64,000 nt of DNA from Candidatus Rubrivivax defluviihabitans (GTDB taxonomy: Bacteria; Pseudomonadota; Gammaproteobacteria; Burkholderiales; Burkholderiaceae_C). Below the pieces are notes generated by a model. It did not search any database, was not told where the DNA came from, and saw nothing but the letters and a program-made list of their open reading frames with translations. Positions within the stretch are counted from its first letter, which is position 1. The number at the start of each line of letters is the position of its first letter. The stretch lies in assembly GCA_016709385.1 (NCBI GenBank), contig JADJMW010000022.1:1-64000 (forward strand), read 5' to 3'. Below, one piece after another: positions 31,101 to 38,988 of this stretch. The translations under genes and the position numbers were made by a program.

Positions 31101-31264
31101 CGTCGCGCATCTCGATGGGCGTCACCGTGTTCTCGGGCATGGTGGCGGCGACGCTGCTGGCGATCTTCTTCGTGCCGGTGTTGTTCGTCGCCGTCGACCG
31201 CATCGTCGGCCGCTCCACGCGTGGCGGGCGTGCGGCTGCGTCGAGTCCGGAGGCGGCGGAATGA
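28112..31264 (+). CDS. HAE1-type RND multidrug efflux pump
   Basis: This 1050-residue inner-membrane transporter exports hydrophobic compounds in exchange for protons. The start is MARFFIDRPVFAIVLALVML, typical for AcrB/MexB, followed by the porter entry LPTIRVATAYPGANAEVVER. The proton relay is in the fourth helix, GIVVDDAIVVVEAVEHHM, with paired Asp near residues 406-407, and a conserved Lys appears near the tenth helix region (AAKNAILIVEFAKMK). Two large periplasmic loops show the usual repeat. It is intact and ends in an ATGA overlap with the next gene. The substrate range is not readable from sequence; AcrB-like members pump dyes, detergents and antibiotics. Confidence 0.93.
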   Translation: MARFFIDRPVFAIVLALVMLIGGAVAGLGLPIAQFPQITLPTIRVATAYPGANAEVVERAVAQAIEEQVNGVEGMLYMQSSSASNGAYALDVTFDLDRNADIAAVQVQNRVSQANARMPQEVLSSGVTTKKSTPDTLMYVALFSPKGSYDELFLANYLTINVVESIKRIKGVGDVQVFGSEFGMRLWLKPDRMSRLGISPTDVFQAVKEQNLQAPAGQIGARPAPATQQFQYSVQVRGQLEQVAEFENIIVRALPDGSFVRVKDIARVELGAKDYFFASRFNGKESAAFSVNLTPDASAIETAGLINAELKRLAESFPADLAYDVVIDNTIFVKASLEEVVKTFFEALALVLVVVFVFLQSWRATLIPMLAVPVSLVATFAAFTLLGFTINTLTLFGMVLAIGIVVDDAIVVVEAVEHHMHAGGLSPRDATIKAMEEVSGPVVAIALILAAVFVPVAFLGGIAGVMYQQFAITVAVSTGLSALVALTLTPALCATMLKPKDHDAKPGPLGRAFGAFNRLFDAVTARYGNGVARAIRASLASLALLAVLIFAAFGIMQKVPGGFVPPEDQGYFIGSLQLPAAASMNRTLEASAELQKIIEATPGVKSSLVINGYSILTGTVTSDAALFVVSLQPWAERTSPETQLGAIIGSLTSRAQTLREASVLAFNPPPIPGLGATGGFSFKLQDRGGRTPFELAQVAQEYTAAARQRPEIGSVYSKFNPTTPAIRLDIDREKAKKLGVPINEVSLALQTFLGGVNVNDFSRFGRSFKVSMQAEPEFRADVKLMSLLHVRSSSGAMVPLNALVTPAPTSAPVVLLRYNLSRTADIGGDAAPGYSSGDAIRAMEEVARQVLPPGYGFEWSGISLQEKASAGQAPLVFGFAILFVFLFLAALYESWSVPFAVLFAVPLGIFGAMAGLWLTGLTNNIYAQIGIVLLIGLAAKNAILIVEFAKMKRDAGTDAVPAAIEAAKLRLRPIIMTSFAFILGVVPLILSSGAGAASRISMGVTVFSGMVAATLLAIFFVPVLFVAVDRIVGRSTRGGRAAASSPEAAE

Positions 31265-32706
31265 AGCGCGCTGCCGCGGCGGCGCGCCGACAGCTGCGGC
31301 CAACGGGCCGTCTCGCGCAGGCGCTGCTCGCCACCGCGCTCGGCGGCTGCGCGGTGGGCGACGACTACCAGCGCCCGCCGGTCGATGCGCCCGCGGCCTA
31401 CCGCGGCACGGCTGCGCCCGGCCCGTCGCTGGCGGCCAGCGACTGGCGCACCGTCTTCACCGACCCGGCGCAGCAGTCGCTCATCGAGCAGGCCCTGGCC
31501 GGCAGCCTGGACCTGCAACTGGCCGAGGCGCGCATCCGCGAGGCGCAGGCGAGCGTGGTCATTGCGCGATCCGGGGCGCTGCCGAACGTGGCCGTGGCGC
31601 TGAACACCAGTCCCATCGCGCGCCTGCCGGGCGAGACACTGAGCTCCAGTTTCCTGCTCGCCGGGCTGCTGAACTGGGAGATCGACCTCTGGGGCCGCAT
31701 CCGCCGCGGCACCGAGGCCGCCACCGGCGACCTGGCGGCGCGCGAGGCGGCGCGCGACGGCGCGCAGGTCTCGCTGGTGGCCGGCGTCGTTGGTCTCCAC
31801 TTCGACCTTGCCGGGCTGCGCGAGGTGCTGGCCCGCACCGAGGCCAGCGCCGCGCTGCAGGCCGATTCGCTGCGCCTGATGCGGCGGCGCAACGCGGCCG
31901 GCATCGTTTCCGCCGCCGAGGTGCGCCAGTCCGAGGCGCTGCTTGCTACGACGCAGGCGCTCGTGCCCGAGCTGCAGCGCCAGATCGTTGCCACGGAGAA
32001 TTCGCTCGCGGTCCTGCTGGGCCGCCCGCCGGCAGCGCTGGAGCTGCCCGCGCCGCGGCTGGAGCTGCCCCCGGCCCTGCCCGCCGGGCTGCCGTCGGAA
32101 CTGCTCGAGCGCCGGCCGGACCTGCGCGAAGCCGAGCAGCGTTTGCTGGCGGCCAACGCGCGCGTCGGCGAGGCCAAGGCGCAGATGCTGCCCACGCTGT
32201 CGCTCACCGGCACGCTGGGCCTCATCAGCACGTCGCTGCAGGACCTGTTGCGCGACGGGGCCACGGTGGCCTCTCTCGGCCCCAACGCGACGCAGTCGCT
32301 GTACGCTGGCGGTGCGCTCGGCGCCAACCGCGACGCCGCCATCGCGCGCCTGGATCAGGCACTGCTGGCCTACCGCAGCGCGGTGCTGAACGCGCTGCGC
32401 GAGGTCTCCGACGCGCTGGTGGCCTACCAGCGCAGCGGCGAGCAGCTCGAACTGGAGCAGGTGCGCGTGACGGCGCAGCGCGAGTCGCTGCGCCTGGCCG
32501 ACAAGCGTTTCACGGCCGGCGTGGTGAGCTTCATCGAGGTGCTGGACGCGCAGCGCGGCCTGCTCGTCGCCGAGACCGACTTCGTGAACGCGCGGCTGGC
32601 GCGGCAGCGTGCGCTGGTCCAGGTGTATCGTGCGCTGGGGGGTGGCTGGCAGCCGGTGGCGATGGCCCAGGCGCAGGCGCCGCGTTCCGCAGTGGAAGGG
32701 AAGTGA
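31261..32706 (+). CDS. NodT-family outer-membrane channel of the RND pump
   Basis: The start ATG at 31261 overlaps the pump stop. Of 481 residues, the N-terminus carries a leader with a lipobox-like LGGC (Cys near 29). The first repeat has LAASDWRTVFTDPAQQSLIE, LAGSLDLQLAEARIREAQAS and LLNWEIDLWGRIRRGTEAAT; the second has LPAGLPSELLERRPDLREAE and QSLYAGGALGANRDAAIARL. The signature LPSELLERRPDL is diagnostic for the OprM/NodT type. With the two genes upstream it completes a tripartite pump. It is a paralogue of the OMF at 17850-19277 but belongs to a different class of exporter. Confidence 0.92.
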   Translation: MKRAAAAARRQLRPTGRLAQALLATALGGCAVGDDYQRPPVDAPAAYRGTAAPGPSLAASDWRTVFTDPAQQSLIEQALAGSLDLQLAEARIREAQASVVIARSGALPNVAVALNTSPIARLPGETLSSSFLLAGLLNWEIDLWGRIRRGTEAATGDLAAREAARDGAQVSLVAGVVGLHFDLAGLREVLARTEASAALQADSLRLMRRRNAAGIVSAAEVRQSEALLATTQALVPELQRQIVATENSLAVLLGRPPAALELPAPRLELPPALPAGLPSELLERRPDLREAEQRLLAANARVGEAKAQMLPTLSLTGTLGLISTSLQDLLRDGATVASLGPNATQSLYAGGALGANRDAAIARLDQALLAYRSAVLNALREVSDALVAYQRSGEQLELEQVRVTAQRESLRLADKRFTAGVVSFIEVLDAQRGLLVAETDFVNARLARQRALVQVYRALGGGWQPVAMAQAQAPRSAVEGK

Positions 32707-32707
32707 C

Positions 32708-33097
32708 GTGAAGCAAGGCCTGGGCCGCGGCGCGGCCGCGCTGATGGTGGCCGTGGCGGCCGCGCTCGCCAGCCCATGGGCCGCGGCGAGCTGGGGCCTG
32801 GCGATGCGCGATTCGCCGGCCCGGGATTTCGACGACGAGGATACGCGCCAGTTCCTGGCCGCGGTCAGGCAGGTGCTCGACGCGCCATCGCCGCCGCAGC
32901 CGCTGGAGTGGCGCAACCAGGCCACCGGCGCGGGCGGCTCGCTGCTCGTGATCGGCCAGCCGAAACGGCAGGGATTCGTCGAATGCCGGCGCGTGCGTTC
33001 GACGGTGTATTCGCGCCGGCGCCAGGGCCAGCCGCAGGTGTGGACGGCATGCCGCGAGGATTCCGGCGGCAGCTGGAAGCTGGTCAGCGCCAACTGA
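32708..33097 (+). CDS. Small exported RT0821/Lpp0805-like surface protein
   Basis: A GTG at 32708, one base after the channel's stop, opens a 129-residue frame. Residues 1-27 are a signal peptide (GAAALMVAVAAALASPWAAA). The mature part has LEWRNQATGAGGSLLVIG, FVECRRVRSTVYS and TACREDSGGSWKLV. This pattern of W-x-N-x-x-TG, a central CR and a late C-R-x-DG-x-W is the RT0821/Lpp0805 surface-protein domain, with two Cys that could pair. It is probably periplasmic or attached to the outer membrane. Coupling to the efflux operon suggests shared transcription, though no role in efflux is known for this family. Confidence 0.65.
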   Translation: MKQGLGRGAAALMVAVAAALASPWAAASWGLAMRDSPARDFDDEDTRQFLAAVRQVLDAPSPPQPLEWRNQATGAGGSLLVIGQPKRQGFVECRRVRSTVYSRRRQGQPQVWTACREDSGGSWKLVSAN

Positions 33098-33123
33098 ACC
33101 GCGGTGGCTGAAAGAAGGAACCC

Positions 33124-33777
33124 ATGGCAGCCTTGAGCGTCGACCGTCCCCAGACGCGGGGCGAGGAATTCGCCAACGTCGCCAGCCATGGCGCGGGATG
33201 CCTGCTGGCCGCGGCCGGATTGCCGGTGCTGGTGTGGCAAGCCGCGCAGCGCGGCAGCGCCGCCGACATCTCGGCGGCGGCCGTCTTCGCCGCGGCCATG
33301 GTCCTGCTCTATGGGGTCTCGACGCTGTACCACGCGCTGCCGGCCGGCCGCGGCAAGCAATGGCTCAACCGTTTCGATCACGCGGCGATCTTCGTCTTCA
33401 TCGCCGCCAGCTATACGCCCTTCACCCTGGGCGTGCTGCGCGGCGCCTGGGGCTGGTCACTTTTCGGCGTGGTCTGGGGCGTGGCCGCCTTCGGCGTCAC
33501 GGTCAAGCTGCTGAACCGGCTCAAGCACCCGTGGTGGTCGACCGGCCTGTACGTGGCCATGGGCTGGGTGGCGGTGGTGGCGGTGGTGCCGCTGGTGTCA
33601 CGCCTGCCGGCCGAGGGGCTGGCCTGGCTGGTGGCTGGCGGGCTGAGCTATACGCTGGGTGCGGTGGTCTTCCTGTTCGACCACCGCGTGCATTACGCGC
33701 ATTTCGTGTGGCACCTGTTCGTGCTGGGCGGCAGCGTCTGCCACTTCTTCGCGGCACTCTGGTACGCCTACGGCTGA
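33124..33777 (+). CDS. Hemolysin III family (PAQR-type) membrane protein
   Basis: This 217-residue protein has seven membrane segments, as in bacterial PAQR/HlyIII proteins. Metal-site residues of the fold are present: Ser and His in LLYGVSTLYHALP near 60-72, Asp-His in NRFDHAAIFVFIAASYTPFT near 83-102, and the C-terminal His pair in YAHFVWHLFVLGGSVCHFFA near 192-211. These would bind zinc for a hydrolase-like (alkaline-ceramidase-like) activity in the membrane. Hemolysis is only the historic name. The start at 33124 follows GAAGGAA. Its end overlaps by ten bases the convergent acyltransferase. Confidence 0.88.
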   Translation: MAALSVDRPQTRGEEFANVASHGAGCLLAAAGLPVLVWQAAQRGSAADISAAAVFAAAMVLLYGVSTLYHALPAGRGKQWLNRFDHAAIFVFIAASYTPFTLGVLRGAWGWSLFGVVWGVAAFGVTVKLLNRLKHPWWSTGLYVAMGWVAVVAVVPLVSRLPAEGLAWLVAGGLSYTLGAVVFLFDHRVHYAHFVWHLFVLGGSVCHFFAALWYAYG

Positions 33778-34688
33778 AGCGGCGACGCTGCGCCGGTTGG
33801 CGCCAGCAGCGCGTCGATCTGCGCGTCCTTCTCGTCCCACAGCTGCGTCAGCCAGCGCTGGAAGCGGGCGCGGAAGGCGGCGTCCTCGGCATAGTCGCCG
33901 GCACAGAATTCGGGCGGTATGGGCCGCTGCTGCACACGCACCACGATGCGCGGCGTATCGCCGCACAGGAACTGCCAGAAGTTCGGCGCACCCGTCGGGT
34001 AGACGATGGTCACGTCGACCAGCGAGTGGAATTTCTCGCCCATCGCGTTCAGCGCCAGCGCCAGCGCCCCGGCCTTGGGCTTGAGCAGGTGGCGGTAGGG
34101 CGAGCCTTGTGCGGCATGCTTGGCGCGCGTGAAGCGCGTGCCTTCGGCGAAGTTCATCACGCAGGTGGGCACCAGGGCGAATTTCTCGCAGGCGCGAATG
34201 GTGGTCAGGCGGTCCTGCTGGCGCAGTTCGGGGTGACGTTCCAGTTGCGCCGCCGAATGCCGCTTCATGAACGGAAAGTCCAGCGCCCACCAGGCCAGGC
34301 CGATCACCGGCACGTAGATGAGCTGCTGCTTGAGGAAGAATTTCAGCATCGGGATGCGCCGGTTCAGCACATGCTGCAGCACGAAGATGTCGGCCCAGGT
34401 CTGGTGGTTGCTGTTCACCAGGTACCAGCCGGCGTAGCGCAGCTCGTCCACGCCCTGCACGTCCCAGGTGGTGCGCTGGGTCAGCCGCATCCAGCCGCTG
34501 TTGCAGGCGATCCAGAGCGTGGCGATGGTATTCAGCCACGGGTCGATGCGCACGCGCACCGCGCGCGCCGGCAGCACCAGTTTCACCAGCGACAGCGCAA
34601 ACAGCAGCGTGCACCAGAACAAGGTATTCAGCGCCAGCAGCAGCGTGGCAAGGGCACCGCGCACGGGCGGCGGCAGGAAGCTCAGCAT
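33768..34688 (-). CDS. 1-acyl-glycerol-phosphate acyltransferase-like (YihG type)
   Basis: The chosen start ATG at 34688 gives MLSFLPPPVRGALATLLLAL, an N-terminal membrane helix; the frame stays open upstream to 34799 without support. Of 306 residues, motif I is VNSNHQTWADIFVL (NHxxxxD) and motif III is NFAEGTRFTRAKH, with motif IV-like VTIVYPTGAPNFWQFL. These are the catalytic His-Asp and the phosphate-binding EGTR of the PlsC superfamily. Length and the long N-terminal half match E. coli YihG, a minor lysophosphatidic acid acyltransferase. Expected role: adding the second acyl chain, perhaps with a special fatty acid, in phospholipid synthesis. It converges on the HlyIII-like gene. Confidence 0.87.
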   Translation of the reverse strand: MLSFLPPPVRGALATLLLALNTLFWCTLLFALSLVKLVLPARAVRVRIDPWLNTIATLWIACNSGWMRLTQRTTWDVQGVDELRYAGWYLVNSNHQTWADIFVLQHVLNRRIPMLKFFLKQQLIYVPVIGLAWWALDFPFMKRHSAAQLERHPELRQQDRLTTIRACEKFALVPTCVMNFAEGTRFTRAKHAAQGSPYRHLLKPKAGALALALNAMGEKFHSLVDVTIVYPTGAPNFWQFLCGDTPRIVVRVQQRPIPPEFCAGDYAEDAAFRARFQRWLTQLWDEKDAQIDALLAPTGAASPLQP

Positions 34689-34810
34689 CGTGGATTCGTC
34701 CTCTTGGCCTGGCGCCCGGCCGCCTTTGCGCAGAAGCGGGCACCACAGGCGAACGATAAGCCCGGCCGGCGCGTCCGCCGCTCGCAACGGGCGCGTCACA
34801 ATGACGGGCT

Positions 34811-35353
34811 ATGACTGCCACCGTGACGCTGCACCCCGGCCCCGGCGCCGGTTTCGAGGAACCCTTCGAGATGCTCGAAGCCTGCCACCAGCGTGTGCAC
34901 CGCATGCTGGGCCTGTTGCAACGGCTGGCCGCGCACTTGCGCGAATCGGGCGCCGACGCCAATGCCCAGCAGGCCGCCCGCGACGTGATGCGCTATTTCG
35001 ACCTTGCCGCACCGGCGCACCACGAAGACGAGGAACGCCATGTGCTGCCGCGCCTGCGGCAGGGCGACCAGGCGGTGCTGGCCGACCGCCTGCACGACGA
35101 ACATGCGCGCATGGCCACCACCTGGGCCGCCGTGCGCGCCGACCTGGTTCGCGTGGCCGAAGGCGGCTGGCAGGCGACCGAGCTCGACGCCGCCGCCGCG
35201 CGCTGGCAGGCCATGGCGGCGCTGTACGCCGCGCACATCGAAGCCGAGGAATCCGCCGCCTACCCCGCCGTGCGGAAGTCTGCCGATGCTGCTGCGTTGC
35301 ATGCCATGGGCGACGAGATGGCGCGCCGCCGCGGCCTGCCGGGCCTGGCTTGA
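34811..35353 (+). CDS. Hemerythrin HHE domain protein
   Basis: This 180-residue four-helix protein carries the iron ligands in order: MLEACHQRVHRML near 19-31, LAAPAHHEDEERHVLPRL near 64-81, LADRLHDEHARMATTW near 88-103, and YAAHIEAEESAAYP near 137-150. It thus has at least six His/Glu positions suited to a diiron site. HHE proteins bind oxygen or nitric oxide or act as redox and iron sensors. It is intact. The following FAD oxidoreductase starts close behind or overlaps the stop (a TTG at 35350 overlaps as TTGA), so the two may be coupled. Confidence 0.88.
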   Translation: MTATVTLHPGPGAGFEEPFEMLEACHQRVHRMLGLLQRLAAHLRESGADANAQQAARDVMRYFDLAAPAHHEDEERHVLPRLRQGDQAVLADRLHDEHARMATTWAAVRADLVRVAEGGWQATELDAAAARWQAMAALYAAHIEAEESAAYPAVRKSADAAALHAMGDEMARRRGLPGLA

Positions 35354-35385
35354 CGCGGGCCGGCCCGGGCGGCGAGCCGAGAGGG

Positions 35386-36570
35386 GTGAAGCGCCGCGGC
35401 GGCCACGTCGTCATCGTCGGCGGCGGGGTGATGGGCGCGGCGAGCGCTTGTTTCCTGGCCCGCGACCACGGCGTGACGGTCACGGTGCTGGAGCGCGACC
35501 CGAGTTACGCGAAAGCCTCCAGCGCGCTGTCGGTCAGCTCGATCCGGCAGCAGTTCTCGCAGCCGGTGAATATCGCCTTGTCGCGCTGGAGCCTGGATTT
35601 CCTGCGCCGGGTGGGCGACGAACTGGCGGTGGCGGGCGAGCGGCCGGCGATCGGCCTGGTGGAGCCCGGCTATCTGTACCTGGCCACCGCCGCCGGCGCC
35701 GCCGTGCTGCGCGAAAAGCACGGCGTGCAGCGCAACGCCGGTGCCGACGTGGCGCTGCTGGAACCGGCGGAACTGCAGGCGCGTTTCCCCTGGCTGGCGG
35801 TGCACGACCTAGCGCTGGGTTCGCTGGGCCTCAGCGGCGAAGGCTGGTTCGACGGCCCGGCGCTGCACCAGTCCTTCCGGCGCAAGGCCATCGCCTGCGG
35901 TGCGCGATTCGTTGCCGCCGACGTGCAGGGCTTCGAGACCGCGGCCGACCGCGTCACCGCGGCACGCTGCGCCGACGGCCGGCGCTTCGCCGGCGACGCC
36001 GTGCTGCTCGCCGCCGGTGCCTGGACGGCGCCGCTGGCGGCCCGGCTCGGCATCGCACTGCCGGTGGCGGCGAAGAAACGCGACGTCTTCGTACTCGAGA
36101 GCCCGACCCCGCTGCCCGGCTGCCCGCTGGTCATCGACCCCACCGGCGTCTGGTTCCGCCCCGAAGGCCGCGGCTTCCTGGCCGGCGCGCCGCCGCGCGA
36201 ACCCTGGCCGGGCGACCCGGACGAGCCGTCGCTGGACCAGGTGGACCACCTCCTGTTCGACGAAGTGATCTGGCCGCGGCTGGCCGCCCGCGTGCCGGCC
36301 TTCGAGGCCTTGCGCGTGCGCTCGGCCTGGGCCGGCTACTACGAGATGAACGGCTTCGACCACAACGGCCTGGCCGGGCCCGTGCCGGGCTGGCGCAATG
36401 CCTTCACCGCATGCGGTTTTTCAGGCCACGGCATGCAGCAGGCGCCGGCCGTGGGCGCGGCCATGGCCGCCTTGATCGCAGGCGGCCGCAGCGATGCACC
36501 GGCGCTGGACGGGTTGACCCCGGCGCGCGTGGCGGCGGGTCGGCCGCTGCTGGAAGACAACGTCATCTGA
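35386..36570 (+). CDS. FAD-dependent DAO-family oxidoreductase
   Basis: The frame begins with a dinucleotide fold: HVVIVGGGVMGAASACFLAR near residues 6-25, with the FAD motif GGGVMG, and an acidic turn LERD. A GTG at 35386 behind GAGAG is chosen; a TTG at 35350 overlapping the hemerythrin stop is an alternative. Further blocks are SALSVSSIRQQFSQPVNIAL, AVLLAAGAWTAPLAARLGI and the C-terminal NAFTACGFSGHGMQQAPAVG, where the SGHGMQQAP block seals the flavin site as in sarcosine oxidase and FOXRED1. Of about 395 residues, none shows a fused domain. Likely it oxidises an N-methyl or secondary amino acid, or acts as a FOXRED1-like assembly factor; the substrate cannot be named. Confidence 0.85.
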   Translation: MKRRGGHVVIVGGGVMGAASACFLARDHGVTVTVLERDPSYAKASSALSVSSIRQQFSQPVNIALSRWSLDFLRRVGDELAVAGERPAIGLVEPGYLYLATAAGAAVLREKHGVQRNAGADVALLEPAELQARFPWLAVHDLALGSLGLSGEGWFDGPALHQSFRRKAIACGARFVAADVQGFETAADRVTAARCADGRRFAGDAVLLAAGAWTAPLAARLGIALPVAAKKRDVFVLESPTPLPGCPLVIDPTGVWFRPEGRGFLAGAPPREPWPGDPDEPSLDQVDHLLFDEVIWPRLAARVPAFEALRVRSAWAGYYEMNGFDHNGLAGPVPGWRNAFTACGFSGHGMQQAPAVGAAMAALIAGGRSDAPALDGLTPARVAAGRPLLEDNVI

Positions 36571-36575
36571 GAACT

Positions 36576-36597
36576 CCCGTGCTCCGCAGCGCACGGG
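36576..36597 (+). terminator. Hairpin after the DAO oxidoreductase
   Basis: Six bases after the stop at 36570 lies a perfect inverted repeat, CCCGTGC (36576-36582) and GCACGGG (36591-36597) with an eight-base loop. It is in the right place for a transcription end, but no T-run follows, so it may only slow polymerase or protect the mRNA end. Confidence 0.4.
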
Positions 36598-36733
36598 GGT
36601 CTGGACGAGCCCGCGCCGCGGCGCCAAACTCCACCGCCACCGATCGAGCCGCCGGCGCGGGACCCAGCGCCCCGAAGAGGCTGCCGCGGCGCGTGCGGCA
36701 ACAACAGGCATCGCAGATGCCAAGGAGCTGAAG

Positions 36734-37948
36734 ATGGCGAGTACGACCGCGAAGCCCACGGCACGCAAGCCACCGGCCCGACCCGCCGCCAGCCGTGCGC
36801 CGCGGCCGGCGCCGATAACGGTGGTGCTGCTCGTCGCCACGCGCAAAGGCGCCTGGCTCTTCCACGGCGATACCCGGCGCAAGGCCTGGCGCGTCGACGG
36901 CCCGCACTTCCTGGGCCATGAAATCCACCATCTGCAACTGGACCCGCGCGACGGGCGCACCCTGCTGGCGGCAGCCAAGACGGGGCACCTGGGGCCCACC
37001 ATCTTCCGCTCGACCAACCTCGGCCGCAGTTGGAAGGAAGCGGTGCAACCCCCGGCCTTTGCCAAGGTGGCGGAAGGCGCCCCGGGCCCGGCAGCGCGAG
37101 CCGTGAACCACAGCTTCTGGCTCACGCCCGGCCACGCCAGCGAGCGCGACACCTGGTACGCGGGCACGTCGCCGCAAGGCCTGTTCCGCTCGACCGACGG
37201 CGGCGTGACCTGGGCGCCGTTTTCAAGCATCAACGACGACCCGCAGTACCGCGAATGGATGGGCACGGTGCAGGACGGCACGCCCGACGGCCCCAAGCTG
37301 CATTCCATCATCGTCGATCCGCGCGACCCGGCGCACCTGCTCTTTGCCATGTCCGGCGGCGGTGTGCACGAGTCGCGCGACGGCGGCCAGACCTGGTCGC
37401 CGTTGGTCAAGGGACTGCAGGTGGTGGAGGGTTTCGACCCGAGCACCATCACCTTCCACGACCCCCACTGCGTGCGCCTGTGCCCGAGCAACCCCGACCG
37501 GCTGTACCAGCAGAACCACTGCGGCATCTACCGCCTCGACCGGCCGGGTGACACCTGGCAACGCATCGGCGGCAAGATGCCCAAGCGCGTCGGTGACATC
37601 GGTTTTCCCATGGTCGTGCACCCGCGCGACGACCAGGTGGCCTGGGTCTTTCCGATGGACGGCAACAGCGTGTGGCCGCGCACCAGCCCGCAGGGCCGCC
37701 CGGCGGCCTATGTCACGCGCAATGCCGGCAGAACCTGGCAGCGGCAGGACAGCGGCCTGCCCGCGGACCAGGCCTGGTGGACGGTGAAGCGCCAGGCCAT
37801 GACGGCCGACGCGGCCGACCCTGTGGGCGTGTATTTCGGCACCACCAGCGGCGAGTTGTGGGCCAGCCGCGACGAGGGGCAGCGCTGGTCGTGCATCGCC
37901 CGGCACCTGCCGGCGATCTATGCGGTGGAAGCGGCGGCACTGGGCTGA
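36734..37948 (+). CDS. BNR/sialidase-like beta-propeller protein
   Basis: This 404-residue protein has no signal peptide; the first 35 residues are a Lys/Arg/Pro-rich tail. It carries several Asp-box (SxDxGxTW) repeats of the sialidase/BNR type: STNLGRSWKEA near 95, STDGGVTWAPF near 155, SRDGGQTWSPL near 215, TRNAGRTWQRQ near 333 and SRDEGQRWSCI near 377, giving a six- or seven-blade propeller. The opening VVLLVATRKGAWLF recurs in a widespread cytoplasmic family called glycosyl hydrolase by homology. The catalytic residues of sialidases are not evident, so the enzyme name is doubtful. A MoaD/ThiS-like gene follows 48 bases on, a pairing I know from many genomes. Confidence 0.82.
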   Translation: MASTTAKPTARKPPARPAASRAPRPAPITVVLLVATRKGAWLFHGDTRRKAWRVDGPHFLGHEIHHLQLDPRDGRTLLAAAKTGHLGPTIFRSTNLGRSWKEAVQPPAFAKVAEGAPGPAARAVNHSFWLTPGHASERDTWYAGTSPQGLFRSTDGGVTWAPFSSINDDPQYREWMGTVQDGTPDGPKLHSIIVDPRDPAHLLFAMSGGGVHESRDGGQTWSPLVKGLQVVEGFDPSTITFHDPHCVRLCPSNPDRLYQQNHCGIYRLDRPGDTWQRIGGKMPKRVGDIGFPMVVHPRDDQVAWVFPMDGNSVWPRTSPQGRPAAYVTRNAGRTWQRQDSGLPADQAWWTVKRQAMTADAADPVGVYFGTTSGELWASRDEGQRWSCIARHLPAIYAVEAAALG

Positions 37949-37996
37949 GGTCGGGATGAACACCCGTGGGGCCTGCAGCGTGCGGGTCGGTCGACG

Positions 37997-38254
37997 ATGC
38001 AGGTACTGATTCCCAGCGCGCTGCGGTCCTACACCGGTGCCTCGCGCGTGCAGGCCAGCGGCGCCACGCTGGGCGAGGTGCTGGCCGACCTGGAGCGCCA
38101 GTTTCCGGGCCTGCGCTTTCGCATGGTCGACGAGCAGGACCGCATCCGGCCGCACATGCGCGTCTTCGTCGACGGCCAGGCCTTGCACACCCTGGCGCAG
38201 CCGCTGCGGCCCGGCGCCGACGTCAATATCGTGCAGGCGCTGAGCGGCGGCTGA
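37997..38254 (+). CDS. MoaD/ThiS-family ubiquitin-like protein
   Basis: At 85 residues this is a beta-grasp protein: MQVLIPSALRSYTGA forms the first hairpin, TLGEVLADLERQFPGLRFRM the helix, MRVFVDGQAL a later strand, and the chain ends in VQALSGG. The C-terminal Gly-Gly is the site that is adenylated and turned into a thiocarboxylate in MoaD and ThiS, giving sulfur for molybdopterin or thiamin. No moeB, moaE or thiG gene is nearby, so it would rely on an activating enzyme elsewhere. Its steady partner is the BNR propeller gene upstream, which suggests a sulfur-carrier or protein-tagging job outside the two classic pathways. The role is inference. Confidence 0.82.
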   Translation: MQVLIPSALRSYTGASRVQASGATLGEVLADLERQFPGLRFRMVDEQDRIRPHMRVFVDGQALHTLAQPLRPGADVNIVQALSGG

Positions 38255-38387
38255 TGCCGCCCGTGGCCAGTGCGCGTGCCGGGTGGCCGCGCGGCCGGCC
38301 TCCGGTGCAGCACGATGGCGCCGTCACGACTTTCGGCGTAATGTGCACTCCTGCCGGGCACGCCCGGCCCAGCCCAAGGAGGTCACC

Positions 38388-38975
38388 ATGAGCCCTGAAG
38401 CCGCCCTGCCCACGCGCCGCCTCGAAGGGGGTGCCTCCATCGTCCAGGCCAAGCCATGGCACACCGAGCCGGTGAGCCTGGATTCACCGGCCGTCGCGGT
38501 GATGACCGACCTCACCCAGGTGAAGGCCGCCACCACGGGCCCTTCGACCTCGCTGCACCACGCCGAGCAGCAGATGATCTACCAGGGCGTGCGCATGCTC
38601 TTCGTCGTCACCGAGATGCCTTCGCTGGTGGGACTGATCACCACCACCGACTTGCGCGGCGACCGCGCCGTGCGCCTGGTGCACGAACGCGGCCTGCACC
38701 ACGACGAGCTGACGGTGGGCGACGTGATGACGCAACTGGCCCAGCTCGACGCGGTGGAACTGGACGCGCTGCGCACGGCCACCGTGCGCAACCTGATCGC
38801 CACGCTGAAGAGGCATGGCCGCAACCACCTGCTGGTGGTGGAAGACGGCGGCACAACGCCGCTGCGCGTGCGCGGCGTGATCTCGCGGGCCCAGATCGAG
38901 CGCCAGCTCGGCACGCCGATCGAGCTGGTCGAAGTGGCCGGCAGTTTTGCCGAACTGCGGCAGATGCTGAGCTGA
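38388..38975 (+). CDS. CBS-domain protein
   Basis: The start at 38388 has a strong AAGGAGG site. The 195-residue protein has two CBS motifs that together form one nucleotide-binding module: the first around SPAVAVMTDLTQVKAATTGP to LVGLITTTDLRGDRAVRLV (residues 30-100), the second around LTVGDVMTQLAQLDAVELDA to RVRGVISRAQIERQLG (110-175). Such stand-alone pairs bind AMP, ATP or similar ligands and sense energy state. There is no membrane helix or catalytic domain. A small palindrome, GCCGGGC-AC-GCCCGGC, lies at 38353-38368 just upstream. The gene converges on the MerR regulator 13 bases away. Confidence 0.85.
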   Translation: MSPEAALPTRRLEGGASIVQAKPWHTEPVSLDSPAVAVMTDLTQVKAATTGPSTSLHHAEQQMIYQGVRMLFVVTEMPSLVGLITTTDLRGDRAVRLVHERGLHHDELTVGDVMTQLAQLDAVELDALRTATVRNLIATLKRHGRNHLLVVEDGGTTPLRVRGVISRAQIERQLGTPIELVEVAGSFAELRQMLS

Positions 38976-38988
38976 AGGCGGGCCGCCG

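Noticed and set aside
26795..31303. 1502-codon open frame on the minus strand opposite the RND genes
   Set aside because: It is Arg/His/Gln/Asp-rich without any family motif and lies opposite two unmistakable efflux genes. Such frames are common in GC-rich DNA as shadows.
38353..38368. Palindrome GCCGGGC-AC-GCCCGGC before the CBS gene
   Set aside because: Short GC-only palindromes are frequent here. It could be a hairpin, but there is no further support.
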